Shown piece after piece: positions 14,237 through 23,628 of a DNA stretch of 50,141 nucleotides. Source of the stretch: Zoogloea sp. (GTDB lineage: Bacteria > Pseudomonadota > Gammaproteobacteria > Burkholderiales > Rhodocyclaceae); the NCBI RefSeq assembly GCF_023150065.1, contig NZ_JAKLLN010000003.1, forward strand, positions 1 to 50,141. The letters are read 5' to 3'. The notes beneath the pieces were generated by a model. That model was not told where the DNA came from and ran no database searches. It worked only from the letters and a program-made list of their open reading frames with translations. The first letter of the stretch is position 1; every line of letters starts with the position of its first letter. A program made the position numbers and the translations under genes.

Positions 14237-16414
14237 TCAGCGCAAACCCAGCTGATCGTTGATGATGCGGGGCGTAATGAAGATGAGCAACTCGGTCTTG
14301 TTGTCGGTCCGCTCGTTGCTGCGGAACAGATAACCAAGCACCGGAAGATCGCCCAGGAGCGGAATTTTAACCGTATTGTTGGACACGTCCTGCGTGTAGA
14401 TGCCGCCGATTACGATGGTGCCACCATTTTCGACCACGACCTCGGTCTTGACGTGCTTCGTATCGATGGGCACGTTGCCGTTGGCCACCGGACGGTCATA
14501 ACGCGGTTGATCCTTGTTGACCTCGATGCTCATCATCACCTTGCCATCGGGCGTGATCTGCGGCTTCACCTTGAGGGCCAGGTTGGCCTTCTTGAACGAC
14601 ACCGTGGGTGCCGTCGTTCCACCGCCCTGAGTCTGGAAGGGCACTTCGGTACCCTGCTCGATGAGGGCCTCAACCTTGTCTGCCGTCATCACGCGCGGCC
14701 TCGACACCACCTTCCCCCGGCCATCTGCCTCCAGTGCCGAAACCTCCATATCGATGAAACGGGTGGCTGCGCTGTTCCACAAGGCCAAGGAGAAGGCGCC
14801 AGCCTGCTTGCCGTTGATGGTGGAGGCCGGCAGATTAACCGCCAGGGAATCGGTGAAGTTGGGCACAGTGGAGATCTGCCCCGCCTGATAACCCGTGGAA
14901 GTCAGGGATCCGGAACCAAAAGTGTTCCGGTACACAGAAACGCCACCGTCGGTCTTGCCGAGCAGCCCACCCGTCTTGCCGCCAAAACCGAGACGCACAC
15001 CGAGGTTGCGGGTGAAAGTGTCCGTCGCCTCGACAATCTGTGCTTCGATCAGTACCTGACGCACCTCCACGTCGATTTCGGCAATCAGGCGACGCAGCTC
15101 TTCCAGTCGCGACGCCACATCATTGACGAAGATCTTGTTGCTGCGCTCGTCCGGCACCACGCTGCCACGCTTGGAGAGCACGCTCTGGTCCTTGCTCTTG
15201 AGGAACTCGGCAACGTTCTTGGCCTTGTGATAGTTGATCTGGAAACTCTCCGTGCGCAGGGGCTCCAGATCACCAATCTGCGCCTTGGATTCGAGATCAA
15301 GTTTCTCGCGGGCAGCAAGCTCGTCCCGCGGCGCAATCCAGATCACGTTGCCGTTCTTGCGCAGATCAAGACCGCGGGCCTGCAGGATGATGTCCAGAGC
15401 CTGATCCCACGGAACATCCTTGAGGCGCAAGGTAAGGTTGCCCTGGACGGAGTCGCTGGTGATGATGTTGAAGTTGGTGAAGTCGGCAATGACCTGAAGC
15501 ACCGAACGTACGTCGATATTCTGGAAATTGAGGGAGAGCTTCTCGCCACCGAAACGCGCCTTGCCTGCACCCTGAGTCAGCTTGTTCGGGTCTTCCTTGA
15601 CCGGCTTCACCTCAAGCACGAATTGATTGTCGCTCTGGTACGCGTTGTGCTCCCACAGCCCACGAGGCGTCACCGTCATGCGCACATTGCCGCCCTGGGC
15701 CTGGGTAAGCACGGACGAAACCGGCGTTCCAAAATCCACCACATCGAGCTTGCGACGAAGCTGCTCGGGAACATCGGTCTTCAGGAAATCAACGATCAGA
15801 CTGGTGCCCTGCTGGCGGATATCGATGCCCGCATTGGGATCGGACAGATCGACCACCAGACGTCCCTCGCCGTCCTTTCCGCGCCGGAAATTGACGTCGC
15901 GAATGGCATGCTTCTCGTTTTGCCCGACTGCCGCCGGTGCAAACTGGGTGGACTGGGGAGCTGCCCCCGAGGCTTCCTTGAAAGATCCCGAGGCCAAGGT
16001 GATGTAGATATCCCGGTCTTCGATCCGCGTCTCGTAGGGATAAACACGGGAGAGGTTCAGCACCAGCCGGGTACGATCTCCGACCTGCACGATATTCACG
16101 CTGCGCAGATCGCCGGTATTCAGGACCTGGCTGTTCCGGCCAAGGCCATTGGCCGTGTCCGGGAAGTCAAAGGCAATCCTGGCAGGATTGGCCACGCTGA
16201 AACTGCCAGGCGCCACCGCCAGCGGCTGCGCCATGGTCAGCTTGAGGATGATGCTGCCCCCCTGCTCCGCGGCAACCATCTTCTCGATCCGATTGCCCGC
16301 CGGCACGGCAGCCTGGGTGGTCTGGGCGAGCGCAGGCGCCGCCGGGGCCATGCATCCCAGCACTGCCACTACGGCCAATGCACCCAACCTGAAGCTACGA
16401 CGTCCCATTTTCAT
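14237..16414 (-). CDS. pilQ: Type IV pilus secretin PilQ
   Basis: The 725-residue protein starts with a signal peptide (hydrophobic stretch ending APALAQ), then AMIN domain(s) (about residues 45-270) that bind peptidoglycan, an STN/N0 domain (SLNFQNIDVRSVLQVIADF), N1, and the C-terminal secretin domain ending in the conserved TELLIFITPRII. It forms the outer-membrane channel for the pilus fibre. The start complementary to 16412-16414 was chosen because ATGA overlaps the pilP stop and gives a proper signal peptide; the open frame continues upstream inside pilP. Confidence 0.96.
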   Translation of the reverse strand: MKMGRRSFRLGALAVVAVLGCMAPAAPALAQTTQAAVPAGNRIEKMVAAEQGGSIILKLTMAQPLAVAPGSFSVANPARIAFDFPDTANGLGRNSQVLNTGDLRSVNIVQVGDRTRLVLNLSRVYPYETRIEDRDIYITLASGSFKEASGAAPQSTQFAPAAVGQNEKHAIRDVNFRRGKDGEGRLVVDLSDPNAGIDIRQQGTSLIVDFLKTDVPEQLRRKLDVVDFGTPVSSVLTQAQGGNVRMTVTPRGLWEHNAYQSDNQFVLEVKPVKEDPNKLTQGAGKARFGGEKLSLNFQNIDVRSVLQVIADFTNFNIITSDSVQGNLTLRLKDVPWDQALDIILQARGLDLRKNGNVIWIAPRDELAAREKLDLESKAQIGDLEPLRTESFQINYHKAKNVAEFLKSKDQSVLSKRGSVVPDERSNKIFVNDVASRLEELRRLIAEIDVEVRQVLIEAQIVEATDTFTRNLGVRLGFGGKTGGLLGKTDGGVSVYRNTFGSGSLTSTGYQAGQISTVPNFTDSLAVNLPASTINGKQAGAFSLALWNSAATRFIDMEVSALEADGRGKVVSRPRVMTADKVEALIEQGTEVPFQTQGGGTTAPTVSFKKANLALKVKPQITPDGKVMMSIEVNKDQPRYDRPVANGNVPIDTKHVKTEVVVENGGTIVIGGIYTQDVSNNTVKIPLLGDLPVLGYLFRSNERTDNKTELLIFITPRIINDQLGLR

Positions 16415-16944
16415 TTCTTCGCCTCCTGAGGCGCCTGCTCCTGCAGTTGCAGCGTGCTGATACGCTCGGTCCATTCGCCACCGGCGTCCTCGACGAGCTC
16501 TTTCAATGTGATTTCGGACTCGGATATGGCCGTGATATGGCCGTAGTTCTGCCCGAGATAGTTTCCAACCTTGACCTGATGCAAGGTCTTGTCTGCCACG
16601 ACAATGGCGTGGGACTGCCCCTTTTTGATCAAGACCCCCACCATCTTCAGGGATTCGAGGGGGAAAGACTCCAGCGGCTCCTTGCGGCGGTTGGCATCGG
16701 GCATGAACATCCCCGACTTCTTGTCCGGCTCTAGCTTCGCCGCCCGGAAGGGATCAATCCTTCCCGCCCCCTCGTAAACCACCTCCACTGCCTGCTGGAT
16801 CGGAGGCAGCGGTTTGAGATTGGGCTTGAGATCTTTCGAGGACTCGGTCATCCAGTGCCGAAGGTCATCCTGCTGATCCGAACAGCCTGGAAGAACCAGG
16901 AAGGCTGCCAGCGGCAGCATCAAAGTCAGTCGCATGATCCTCAC
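16411..16944 (-). CDS. pilP: Type IV pilus lipoprotein PilP
   Basis: The 177-residue protein has a lipoprotein signal (lipobox LPGC at about residues 18-21), a proline-rich linker and a beta-sandwich HR domain (YLGQNYGHITAI region). PilP is the inner-membrane-anchored lipoprotein that links PilN/PilO to the PilQ secretin. It overlaps pilO upstream (ATGA) and pilQ downstream (ATGA). Confidence 0.95.
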   Translation of the reverse strand: MRIMRLTLMLPLAAFLVLPGCSDQQDDLRHWMTESSKDLKPNLKPLPPIQQAVEVVYEGAGRIDPFRAAKLEPDKKSGMFMPDANRRKEPLESFPLESLKMVGVLIKKGQSHAIVVADKTLHQVKVGNYLGQNYGHITAISESEITLKELVEDAGGEWTERISTLQLQEQAPQEAKK

Positions 16945-17615
16945 TTGGCCGCCTTTTCCTTGGCTTTTTCCCTGCGCAGCCGGGCAACTTCCTCGTCGTC
17001 CAGATAGCGGTAGGTGACGGCAGTGGCGTCGAACTTCAGGTTGCCCTCCTTCATGGCCTCGATCGCAATGTCATTGAGGGTCACGATACGGGGCATCTGG
17101 GCCACGTCACTGACAAACTCGCCGAGATCGTGATAGCTGCCGGTGACACGCACGGCAATCGGCAATTCGGCGTAGAAATCCTTCGACCCCTCGGCACCTG
17201 GCTTGAACAACTCGAACTGAAGGCCACGCCCCAGACCGGCCTGGTTGATGTCGGCAAGAAGGGATTCGATCTCCGAACGATTCGGCAGCTGCTTAAGCAA
17301 GGCGCCAAACTGCCGGTCAATTTCGCTGAGTTGCCGACGGTACTCCACCAGATTCACGGCCTGCCGCTTTTTGCTCAGCCAGTCCTCCTTGAGGGTCAGC
17401 TCCTCGCGCTCACGGACCTCCAGCGTAGCGAACTGATCACTCCAGTCGAACCACCACCCACCCGCAACGATGGCCGCAAACAGGGCCAGCAGAGTCGCCA
17501 CCCGCGGCAGCAGGGGCCATTGCCCCGGATCATTCGGATCAAGCCCTCTGAAATCCCGCTGCAGGGTCTGCAGGTCGAGATTGCGCAGGCTCTCGAGCGA
17601 TTCTTTGAGGCCCAT
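16941..17615 (-). CDS. pilO: Type IV pilus inner-membrane protein PilO
   Basis: The 224-residue protein has one membrane segment (LLALFAAIVAGGWWF, about residues 40-56), a coiled-coil region and a periplasmic ferredoxin-like domain (LQFELFKPG to IAIEAMKEG). It pairs with PilN to form the alignment complex. The start shares one base with the pilN stop (TAATG). Confidence 0.95.
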   Translation of the reverse strand: MGLKESLESLRNLDLQTLQRDFRGLDPNDPGQWPLLPRVATLLALFAAIVAGGWWFDWSDQFATLEVREREELTLKEDWLSKKRQAVNLVEYRRQLSEIDRQFGALLKQLPNRSEIESLLADINQAGLGRGLQFELFKPGAEGSKDFYAELPIAVRVTGSYHDLGEFVSDVAQMPRIVTLNDIAIEAMKEGNLKFDATAVTYRYLDDEEVARLRREKAKEKAAK

Positions 17616-18223
17616 TATGGTTTCCCCTTCGGGGCCGCTGCCGACGCACCCTTTTCCTTGACCAGATCGGCATCCGCCGCCTTGGCGCGTTCGATATTCA
17701 CGTTGAGGCTGAATTCACTCACGCGGCGGGTATTCAATACGGCGGCCTTGACCTCGACGAGATCTGCGCGCTCAAGATGAGGCGAGGCCTCAAGATTGCG
17801 CATCAGATTGGAGACTCTTGCGTTGGACTGGGCATAACCGATCAGATTGATCTTTGAACCCGTCTGCTTGAGCGACTTGAGATAGACGCCTTCAGGCATC
17901 TGCCGGGCGAGCTCGTTGAAGATCTGCACGGTCTCGGTCCGGTTGGTCTGCAGGGACTCGATGACCTGCTTGCGCGACAGGAGCGCCTCGGCCTGCTCGC
18001 GCAGCCCCTTGATCTCGGAGATCTCCGTATCGAGGGCTGCGATTTCCCGCTTGAGGAAAGCATTCTTGGCTTCCTGCCCCTCGACATAGCCCGCGATGAT
18101 GGAATGCCCGACGAACCATACCGCCAGGCCCGCCAATGCTGTCAGTGCTGCCAGCAGGACGAACTGCTGACGACGGGCCTTGCGCTTTTCCTCCCGGTGG
18201 GGGAGCAGGTTGATACGGATCAC
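17615..18223 (-). CDS. pilN: Type IV pilus protein PilN
   Basis: The 202-residue protein begins MIRINLLPHREEKRK. The INLLP motif is the PilN cytoplasmic tail that inserts in the groove of PilM. One membrane helix (about residues 23-45), a coiled coil with many E/A/L residues, and a small periplasmic domain follow. The start overlaps the pilM stop (ATGA). Confidence 0.96.
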   Translation of the reverse strand: MIRINLLPHREEKRKARRQQFVLLAALTALAGLAVWFVGHSIIAGYVEGQEAKNAFLKREIAALDTEISEIKGLREQAEALLSRKQVIESLQTNRTETVQIFNELARQMPEGVYLKSLKQTGSKINLIGYAQSNARVSNLMRNLEASPHLERADLVEVKAAVLNTRRVSEFSLNVNIERAKAADADLVKEKGASAAAPKGKP

Positions 18224-19296
18224 GAATCAAACCTCCGCAGGGCGAGGCCACAGGCCACGAGCAGCGCCGGTGCATCCGCCGACAGATTCTTGGGGCGGAC
18301 CTTGGAGCTCAAGCTCATTCCCGCAAAGGGATTGGCAATGTGAGTATCAACCTGGGTCCGGCCGGCGACCGTATCGGCAAGGCCAGGAATCACCGCACAC
18401 CCCCCCGCCAGGACGATGTGATCCACCTGATTGAACTGGGTCGAAGTGAAGAAGAACTGCAGGGCACGGGACACTTCCAGGGCCAGGGCGTCCATGAACG
18501 GCCTCAGCAGATCCGCCTCGTAACTCTCGGGGAGGGCCCCCGTGCGCTTGCTGCTCTCAGCCTCCTCCAGCGACATGCCGAAATGCCGCATGATGTCCTG
18601 GGTCAGCAGGAAGCCGCCAAAAGCCTGCTCCCGGGCATAGACCTGCACACCATTGCGCAGGACCGACACGTTCATGACGTTGGCCCCCGCATCTACGAGG
18701 GCGATGATCTTGTCGTGCCCGGCGTCGGGGAGATCAGCCTGCACGAGATCGAAGGCCGAAAGCGCAGCGTAAGACTCGACATCCATCACGAGGGCCTTCA
18801 GGCCCGCCGCCTCAGCCGCAGCAACCCGATCTTCCACCTTCTCCTTGCGCGATGCGGCAATCAGCACCTCATCCTCGTCGGCACCCGATGCGGCCGGCCC
18901 GACCACCTGGAAGTCGAGATTGACCTCGTCGAGGGCAAAGGGAATGTACTGGTTGGCCTCCGACTCGACCTGAACTTCCAGTTCCTGGTCACGCAAGCCT
19001 GCGGGAAGGATGATCTTTTTGGTGATGACTGCCGATGCCGGCAGGGCCAGGGCAACGAACTTGGTATTGGTGCCCAGCCGGCGCCACCCCCGCCGGATCG
19101 CCTCGGAAACCGCTTCCAGATTGGCGATGTTGCCATCGGAAACAGCATCTCTGGGCAGTGCCTCGATCGCATAGCGCTCTACCCGGAATCCTCCCCCGGA
19201 AGCGGCGGCCAACTCGACCATCTTGACCGACGACGACGAGATGTCGACACCGATCAGGGGGCGCGCCCCGGGGCTGAGAAAGGATAGGTCGATCAC
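18220..19296 (-). CDS. pilM: Type IV pilus actin-like protein PilM
   Basis: The 358-residue cytoplasmic protein of the actin/FtsA fold has the phosphate loops IGVDISSSSVKMVEL (N-terminus), ALVDAGANVMNVSV (middle) and VLAGGCAVIPGL (C-terminal third). It binds nucleotide and the PilN tail. It is the first gene of pilMNOPQ and is transcribed away from the PBP1A gene; a promoter must lie in 19297-19430, where an AT-rich stretch is present (minus-strand TTGTTA, 18 bases, TGTAAT is a weak candidate). Confidence 0.96.
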   Translation of the reverse strand: MIDLSFLSPGARPLIGVDISSSSVKMVELAAASGGGFRVERYAIEALPRDAVSDGNIANLEAVSEAIRRGWRRLGTNTKFVALALPASAVITKKIILPAGLRDQELEVQVESEANQYIPFALDEVNLDFQVVGPAASGADEDEVLIAASRKEKVEDRVAAAEAAGLKALVMDVESYAALSAFDLVQADLPDAGHDKIIALVDAGANVMNVSVLRNGVQVYAREQAFGGFLLTQDIMRHFGMSLEEAESSKRTGALPESYEADLLRPFMDALALEVSRALQFFFTSTQFNQVDHIVLAGGCAVIPGLADTVAGRTQVDTHIANPFAGMSLSSKVRPKNLSADAPALLVACGLALRRFDS

Positions 19297-19410
19297 AAAA
19301 AGTCCTGAAAATTCTTTACGTTAGGCGCAATTACAACAATCTACTTGAAATCCTAACAACAACCATGACAGGTGTAAAGCCAGTGCCGGTAAAACACCGA
19401 TTCATGCAAC

Positions 19411-19439
19411 GGGCGTCAAGACGCCCTGCCTCGTATAAT
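19411..19439 (+). promoter_or_regulatory. mrcA promoter -10 with a palindrome at the -35 position
   Basis: TATAAT at 19434-19439 is a perfect -10 hexamer. Where the -35 should be there is no TTGACA-like hexamer but a perfect inverted repeat, GGGCGTC-AA-GACGCCC (19411-19426). This suggests a promoter that depends on an activator, or is controlled by a protein that binds the repeat. The ATG at 19438 lies inside the -10 and so cannot be the start codon. Confidence 0.55.
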
Positions 19440-19470
19440 GCAGGACTTTCATTTGCTTCCCGCCCCTGAC

Positions 19471-21765
19471 ATGCGCTGGGTACTCTACCCCTTCGTTGCC
19501 CTCCTAGGCCTGATCGCCATCGGCGTTGCAATCCTTGCCCTCGCCGTGGCCTTCGCCTGGCCGACCCTGCCCTCGCTGGAAGCCCTTACCGACTACCACC
19601 CCAAGATCCCTCTGCGGGTTTACACCGCGGACGGCGAGTTGATCGGCGAGTACGGCGAGGAACGCCGTGCCTTCATCCGCATCCAGGATGTGCCGCCCGT
19701 GCTCAAGCACGCCATCCTGGCTGCAGAGGACGACCGCTTCTACCAGCACCCCGGCGTGGATTTCGCCGGCATCCTGCGCGCAGCCGGCGCCAACCTGGCC
19801 ACCGGCAGCAAGCGCCAGGGTTCGTCGACCATCACCATGCAGGTGGCACGCAACTTCTTCCTGACCCGGGAAAAGACCTATTCGCGCAAGCTGTACGAGG
19901 TTCTCCTCGCCTTCAAGATCGAACAGAACCTCACCAAGGACCAGATCCTCGAGGTGTACATCAACCAGATCTTCCTCGGGCGACGGGCCTATGGCTTCGC
20001 GGTGGCCTCTCACACCTATTTCGGCAAATCCATCCGCGACCTGAACGTACCGGAGGCCGCCATGCTCGCCGGATTGCCAAAAGCACCGTCCGCCTACAAT
20101 CCGGTGGTCAATCCAAAGCGGGCGGCCCAGCGCCAGCAATATGTACTGCGCCGGATGGCCGAACTGGGTTTCATCAGCGACGCAGAACATCGCCAGGCCC
20201 TGGAAACCCCCCTCAAGGTGGCGAGCAGCGCCGCCGACCTGGGCGGCAGTGCCGACTACATCGCCGAAATGGCTAGGCAGATCGCCTACGAACAGTACAA
20301 GGACGAGACCTACACGAAGGGCATCAAGGTCATCACGACCATCCTCAAGGCCGAACAGGAAGCCGCCTACAAGGCACTTCGCCGGGGCATCCTCGACTAC
20401 GACCGGCGCCACGGCTATCGCGGCGCCGAGAGCTACGCCGACCCGGGTCGCCTGAACACCCAGCACACCGAATCGATGGACGAGATCCTTTCCGAGATCC
20501 CCGATTACGACGACATGCTGGCCGCCATCGTCACCCAGGCGGGTGGAGGCTCGGTCACGGTATACCGCTACGGAGAGTCGATCCGCATCAACGGCGAAGG
20601 TCTCCGCTTTGCGTCCAGCATGCTCGGCGACAAGGCCCCGCCCAACAAGCGCATCCGCCCCGGAGCGATCGTCCGCATCACCCGCGGTGAGAACCGCTGG
20701 GAGATCACCCAGCTTCCCGAGGTGGAAGGCGCGCTCGTAGCCGCCGACCCCCAGACCGGCGCGGTTCGCGCCCTGGCCGGCGGCTTCGACTTCAACCGCA
20801 ACAAGTTCAACCACGCCACCCAGGCCTGGCGACAACCAGGCTCGAGCTTCAAGCCGTTCATCTACTCGGCCGCCTTCGAAAAGGGCTATGGTCCGAACAG
20901 TGTGGTGGATGACTCCCCCCTGTCCTTCCCGGCCGGCGAGACCGGCAGTCAATCCTGGGAGCCCAAGAACTACGATGGCCGCTACGATGGCCCGATCTCG
21001 CTCCGTTCGGCCCTGGCACGCTCCAAGAACATGGTGTCGATCCGCCTGCTCAAGTCCATCGGCCCCCGCTACGCCCAGGACTACATTTCCAAGTTCGGCT
21101 TCGACCCCGAACGCCACCCACCCTACCTGACCATGGCCCTCGGCGCCGGCTCGGTAACCCCATGGCAGATGCTGCGCGGCTACTCGGTATTCGCCAACGG
21201 TGGCTATCGGGTGGAGCCCTTCCTGGTCAAGGAGATCCGTGACGAGGCGGGCAACGTCCTCGCCCGCGTAGACCCGCCCATCGCCGGCGAAACCGCCGAG
21301 CGGGTCATCGACGAACGCAACGCCTATCTCATGGACTCGATCATGAAGGACGTCGTGCGCCGGGGTACGGCAACCAAGGCCCTGGTGCTCAAGCGCGGCG
21401 ACCTTGCCGGCAAGACGGGCACCACCAATGAATACGTGGACGCCTGGTTCTGCGGCTACCAGCCCACCGTCGCCGCCGTCGCCTGGATCGGCTTCGACCA
21501 GCCGCGCAAGCTCGGCAATGGTGAAACAGGGGGCGCCGCAGCCCTGCCCATGTGGATCAACTACATGCGCAAGGCCCTGGACAACGTGCCGGAAAGCTAT
21601 CCCCAGGCGCCCAAGGGCCTGATCCGCATTCAACCTGCGGGCAGCCCGGGCGAAGAGATGATCTACCAGGAGAACCTGCCTGCCGCGCCCTCCGATGCGC
21701 CGCCAGAGCCATCCGGCACCCCCACGGAGGAAGCGCCGGCAAACCCTGGAGCGGGGACCAACTAA
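19471..21765 (+). CDS. mrcA: Penicillin-binding protein 1A
   Basis: This is a 764-residue bifunctional class A PBP: a cytoplasmic N-terminus with one membrane helix (about residues 5-30), a GT51 glycosyltransferase domain with the catalytic Glu in AAEDDRFYQHPGVD, an OB-like insert (about 300-410), and a transpeptidase domain with SxxK (SSFKPF), SxN (SKN) and KTGTTNEY. It polymerises and crosslinks peptidoglycan in the periplasm. The start at 19471 (MRWVLYP) was chosen because the earlier ATG falls in the -10 element. The C-terminal tail is proline- and alanine-rich. It is adjacent to and divergent from pilM, the usual betaproteobacterial arrangement. Confidence 0.95.
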   Translation: MRWVLYPFVALLGLIAIGVAILALAVAFAWPTLPSLEALTDYHPKIPLRVYTADGELIGEYGEERRAFIRIQDVPPVLKHAILAAEDDRFYQHPGVDFAGILRAAGANLATGSKRQGSSTITMQVARNFFLTREKTYSRKLYEVLLAFKIEQNLTKDQILEVYINQIFLGRRAYGFAVASHTYFGKSIRDLNVPEAAMLAGLPKAPSAYNPVVNPKRAAQRQQYVLRRMAELGFISDAEHRQALETPLKVASSAADLGGSADYIAEMARQIAYEQYKDETYTKGIKVITTILKAEQEAAYKALRRGILDYDRRHGYRGAESYADPGRLNTQHTESMDEILSEIPDYDDMLAAIVTQAGGGSVTVYRYGESIRINGEGLRFASSMLGDKAPPNKRIRPGAIVRITRGENRWEITQLPEVEGALVAADPQTGAVRALAGGFDFNRNKFNHATQAWRQPGSSFKPFIYSAAFEKGYGPNSVVDDSPLSFPAGETGSQSWEPKNYDGRYDGPISLRSALARSKNMVSIRLLKSIGPRYAQDYISKFGFDPERHPPYLTMALGAGSVTPWQMLRGYSVFANGGYRVEPFLVKEIRDEAGNVLARVDPPIAGETAERVIDERNAYLMDSIMKDVVRRGTATKALVLKRGDLAGKTGTTNEYVDAWFCGYQPTVAAVAWIGFDQPRKLGNGETGGAAALPMWINYMRKALDNVPESYPQAPKGLIRIQPAGSPGEEMIYQENLPAAPSDAPPEPSGTPTEEAPANPGAGTN

Positions 21766-21777
21766 TCGGAGAAGGGG

Positions 21778-22098
21778 TCAGTCCGCCAGGCTGATCCCCT
21801 CACCCGCCTGCTCCGACATGCAGCGGGACAGCACGGCATAAAGATCGGCGCCATCGCGGGTACCCACCCAGCGCCCATCGACGGGTCGGAAATGGAAACC
21901 GCCGGACTTGGCGGCCAGCCAGATTTCCCGGGCGGCAGAATGGCGGTTCACGATGATCTTGCTGCCGTTCTCGAACTCGATCTCGACGATCCCGCCAGGC
22001 TTGACCTCATAATCGATATCCGCCGTACAGTCATCGAGAAGATGCTCCAGGCGGTCCAGCTCGGCTTCCGCCAGGGCATTGAAGTCTGCTTCATCCAT
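21778..22098 (-). CDS. cyaY: Frataxin-like iron donor CyaY
   Basis: The 106-residue protein has the acidic first helix of frataxins (MDEADFNALAEAELDRLE, DDCTADIDYE) and the conserved beta-sheet core with EIEFENGSKIIVNRH and EIWLAAKSGGFHF. It binds iron and modulates Fe-S cluster assembly on IscS/IscU in the cytoplasm. The start complementary to 22096-22098 gives the family N-terminus; the open frame upstream has no homology. It is divergent from lptM with a 47-base gap. Confidence 0.95.
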   Translation of the reverse strand: MDEADFNALAEAELDRLEHLLDDCTADIDYEVKPGGIVEIEFENGSKIIVNRHSAAREIWLAAKSGGFHFRPVDGRWVGTRDGADLYAVLSRCMSEQAGEGISLAD

Positions 22099-22145
22099 CG
22101 TCTGATCCCTTGTTCTGTTAACATTCCCGTTTTTGCGCGGAACCC

Positions 22146-22343
22146 ATGCGAACACTCGCCATCGCCGCCGCGACCTGCGGCGCACTCCTGCTGAGCGCCT
22201 GCGGCATCAAGGGCCCGCTGCACTACCCGCAGATCCCCAAGCCAGCAGCCAAGGCCGCCACACCTGCCGACACCACGCCGGCGCCCAGCCGGGTGCCTGA
22301 CATGGATCATAACAAACCCGTCTCCCAGGACTCCGCTCAATGA
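22146..22343 (+). CDS. lptM: LPS assembly lipoprotein LptM (YifL-like)
   Basis: This 65-residue lipoprotein has a short signal peptide, lipobox LLSAC (Cys about residue 19) and the conserved GIKGPLHYP directly after it, the hallmark of LptM/YifL. In enterobacteria LptM helps LptD fold and form its disulfides at the outer membrane. It overlaps lysA by ATGA, the usual neighbour. Confidence 0.9.
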   Translation: MRTLAIAAATCGALLLSACGIKGPLHYPQIPKPAAKAATPADTTPAPSRVPDMDHNKPVSQDSAQ

Positions 22344-23602
22344 CGACTGCCCTGCCCGTGCCGACGCTCACTGCCGGCCCCGCCGGCCTGACCCTCGAAG
22401 GGGTCGCCCTCGCCGACATCGCCGAGCGCTTCGGCACGCCTACTTACGTTTACTCCCGCGCCGCGCTGACTGCCGCCTACGAGTCCTATCAGCAGGCCCT
22501 CGGCCAGCGCAAGGCGCTGGTGTGCTACGCGGTCAAGGCCAACTCCAGCCTGGGCATCCTGTCTGTGTTCGCCCGCCTCGGCGCCGGCTTCGATATCGTC
22601 TCGGGCGGTGAGCTTGCCCGGGTGCTGGCTGCAGGTGGCGACGCCGGCAAGGTGATCTTCTCCGGCGTCGGCAAGACCCGCGACGAAATGCGCTACGCCC
22701 TCGAGTCGGGCATCGGCTGCTTCAATGTCGAGTCAGCCGCCGAACTCGACCGCCTCAACGAAGTCGCCGCCAGCATGGGCAAGCGTGCGCCGATCGCCTT
22801 CCGCGTGAACCCGGACGTCAATCCCAACACCCACCCCTACATCTCCACCGGCCTGCGCAGCAACAAGTTCGGCGTGGCCTTCACCGAAGCCCTGGATCTC
22901 TATCGCAAGGCCGCCACGCTGCCCCACATCGAGATCAGCGGCATCGACTGCCACATCGGCTCCCAGCTCCTCGACCCGGCCCCCATGGCCGAGGCCACCG
23001 ACAAGATCCTCGGTCTGGTGGACCAGCTGGCCAGCGAAGGCATCAAGCTCGACCACATCGACTTGGGCGGCGGCCTCGGCATCCGCTATCGCGACGAAGA
23101 GCCTCCCACCCCCACCGAATACCTCAAGCCCCTGCTGGAGCGCTTCGCCGGACGCGACGAAGCCCTGTGCTTCGAGCCGGGCCGCTCCCTGGTGGGCAAC
23201 GCCGGCCTGCTGCTGACCCGCATCGAATACCTCAAGCCCGGTGTCGAGAAAAACTTCGCCATCATCGACGCGGCCATGAACGACCTGGCCCGCCCGGCGC
23301 TTTACGACGCCTACCACGAGATCGTCGCCGTTGCCCCGCGCGGTCTGCCCACGACCCGCTACGAAGTGGTCGGCCCGATCTGCGAGAGCGGCGACTTCCT
23401 CGGTCATGACCGGGATCTGGCGGTGGATACCGGCGACCTGCTGGCGATCCTGTCGGCGGGCGCCTACGGCATGACCATGAGCTCCAACTACAACACCCGC
23501 CCCCGGGCCGCCGAGGTGCTGGTGGACGGGGACACGGTGCATGTCATCCGCGAGCGGGAAACCCTCGAACACCTGCTCAAGGGCGAACGCCCGCTTCCCT
23601 GA
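22340..23602 (+). CDS. lysA: Diaminopimelate decarboxylase
   Basis: The 420-residue PLP enzyme of fold type III has the lysine motif CYAVKANSS (Schiff-base Lys), the glycine-rich HIDLGGGLGIRY phosphate-binding segment and the CESGDFLG motif with the catalytic Cys. It makes L-lysine from meso-diaminopimelate, the last step of lysine synthesis. It is coupled to lptM by ATGA overlap. The RND genes follow 26 bases later on the same strand. Confidence 0.96.
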   Translation: MTTALPVPTLTAGPAGLTLEGVALADIAERFGTPTYVYSRAALTAAYESYQQALGQRKALVCYAVKANSSLGILSVFARLGAGFDIVSGGELARVLAAGGDAGKVIFSGVGKTRDEMRYALESGIGCFNVESAAELDRLNEVAASMGKRAPIAFRVNPDVNPNTHPYISTGLRSNKFGVAFTEALDLYRKAATLPHIEISGIDCHIGSQLLDPAPMAEATDKILGLVDQLASEGIKLDHIDLGGGLGIRYRDEEPPTPTEYLKPLLERFAGRDEALCFEPGRSLVGNAGLLLTRIEYLKPGVEKNFAIIDAAMNDLARPALYDAYHEIVAVAPRGLPTTRYEVVGPICESGDFLGHDRDLAVDTGDLLAILSAGAYGMTMSSNYNTRPRAAEVLVDGDTVHVIRERETLEHLLKGERPLP

Positions 23603-23628
23603 CCCTACCGCCCCCTGCCGCCAGCCCG

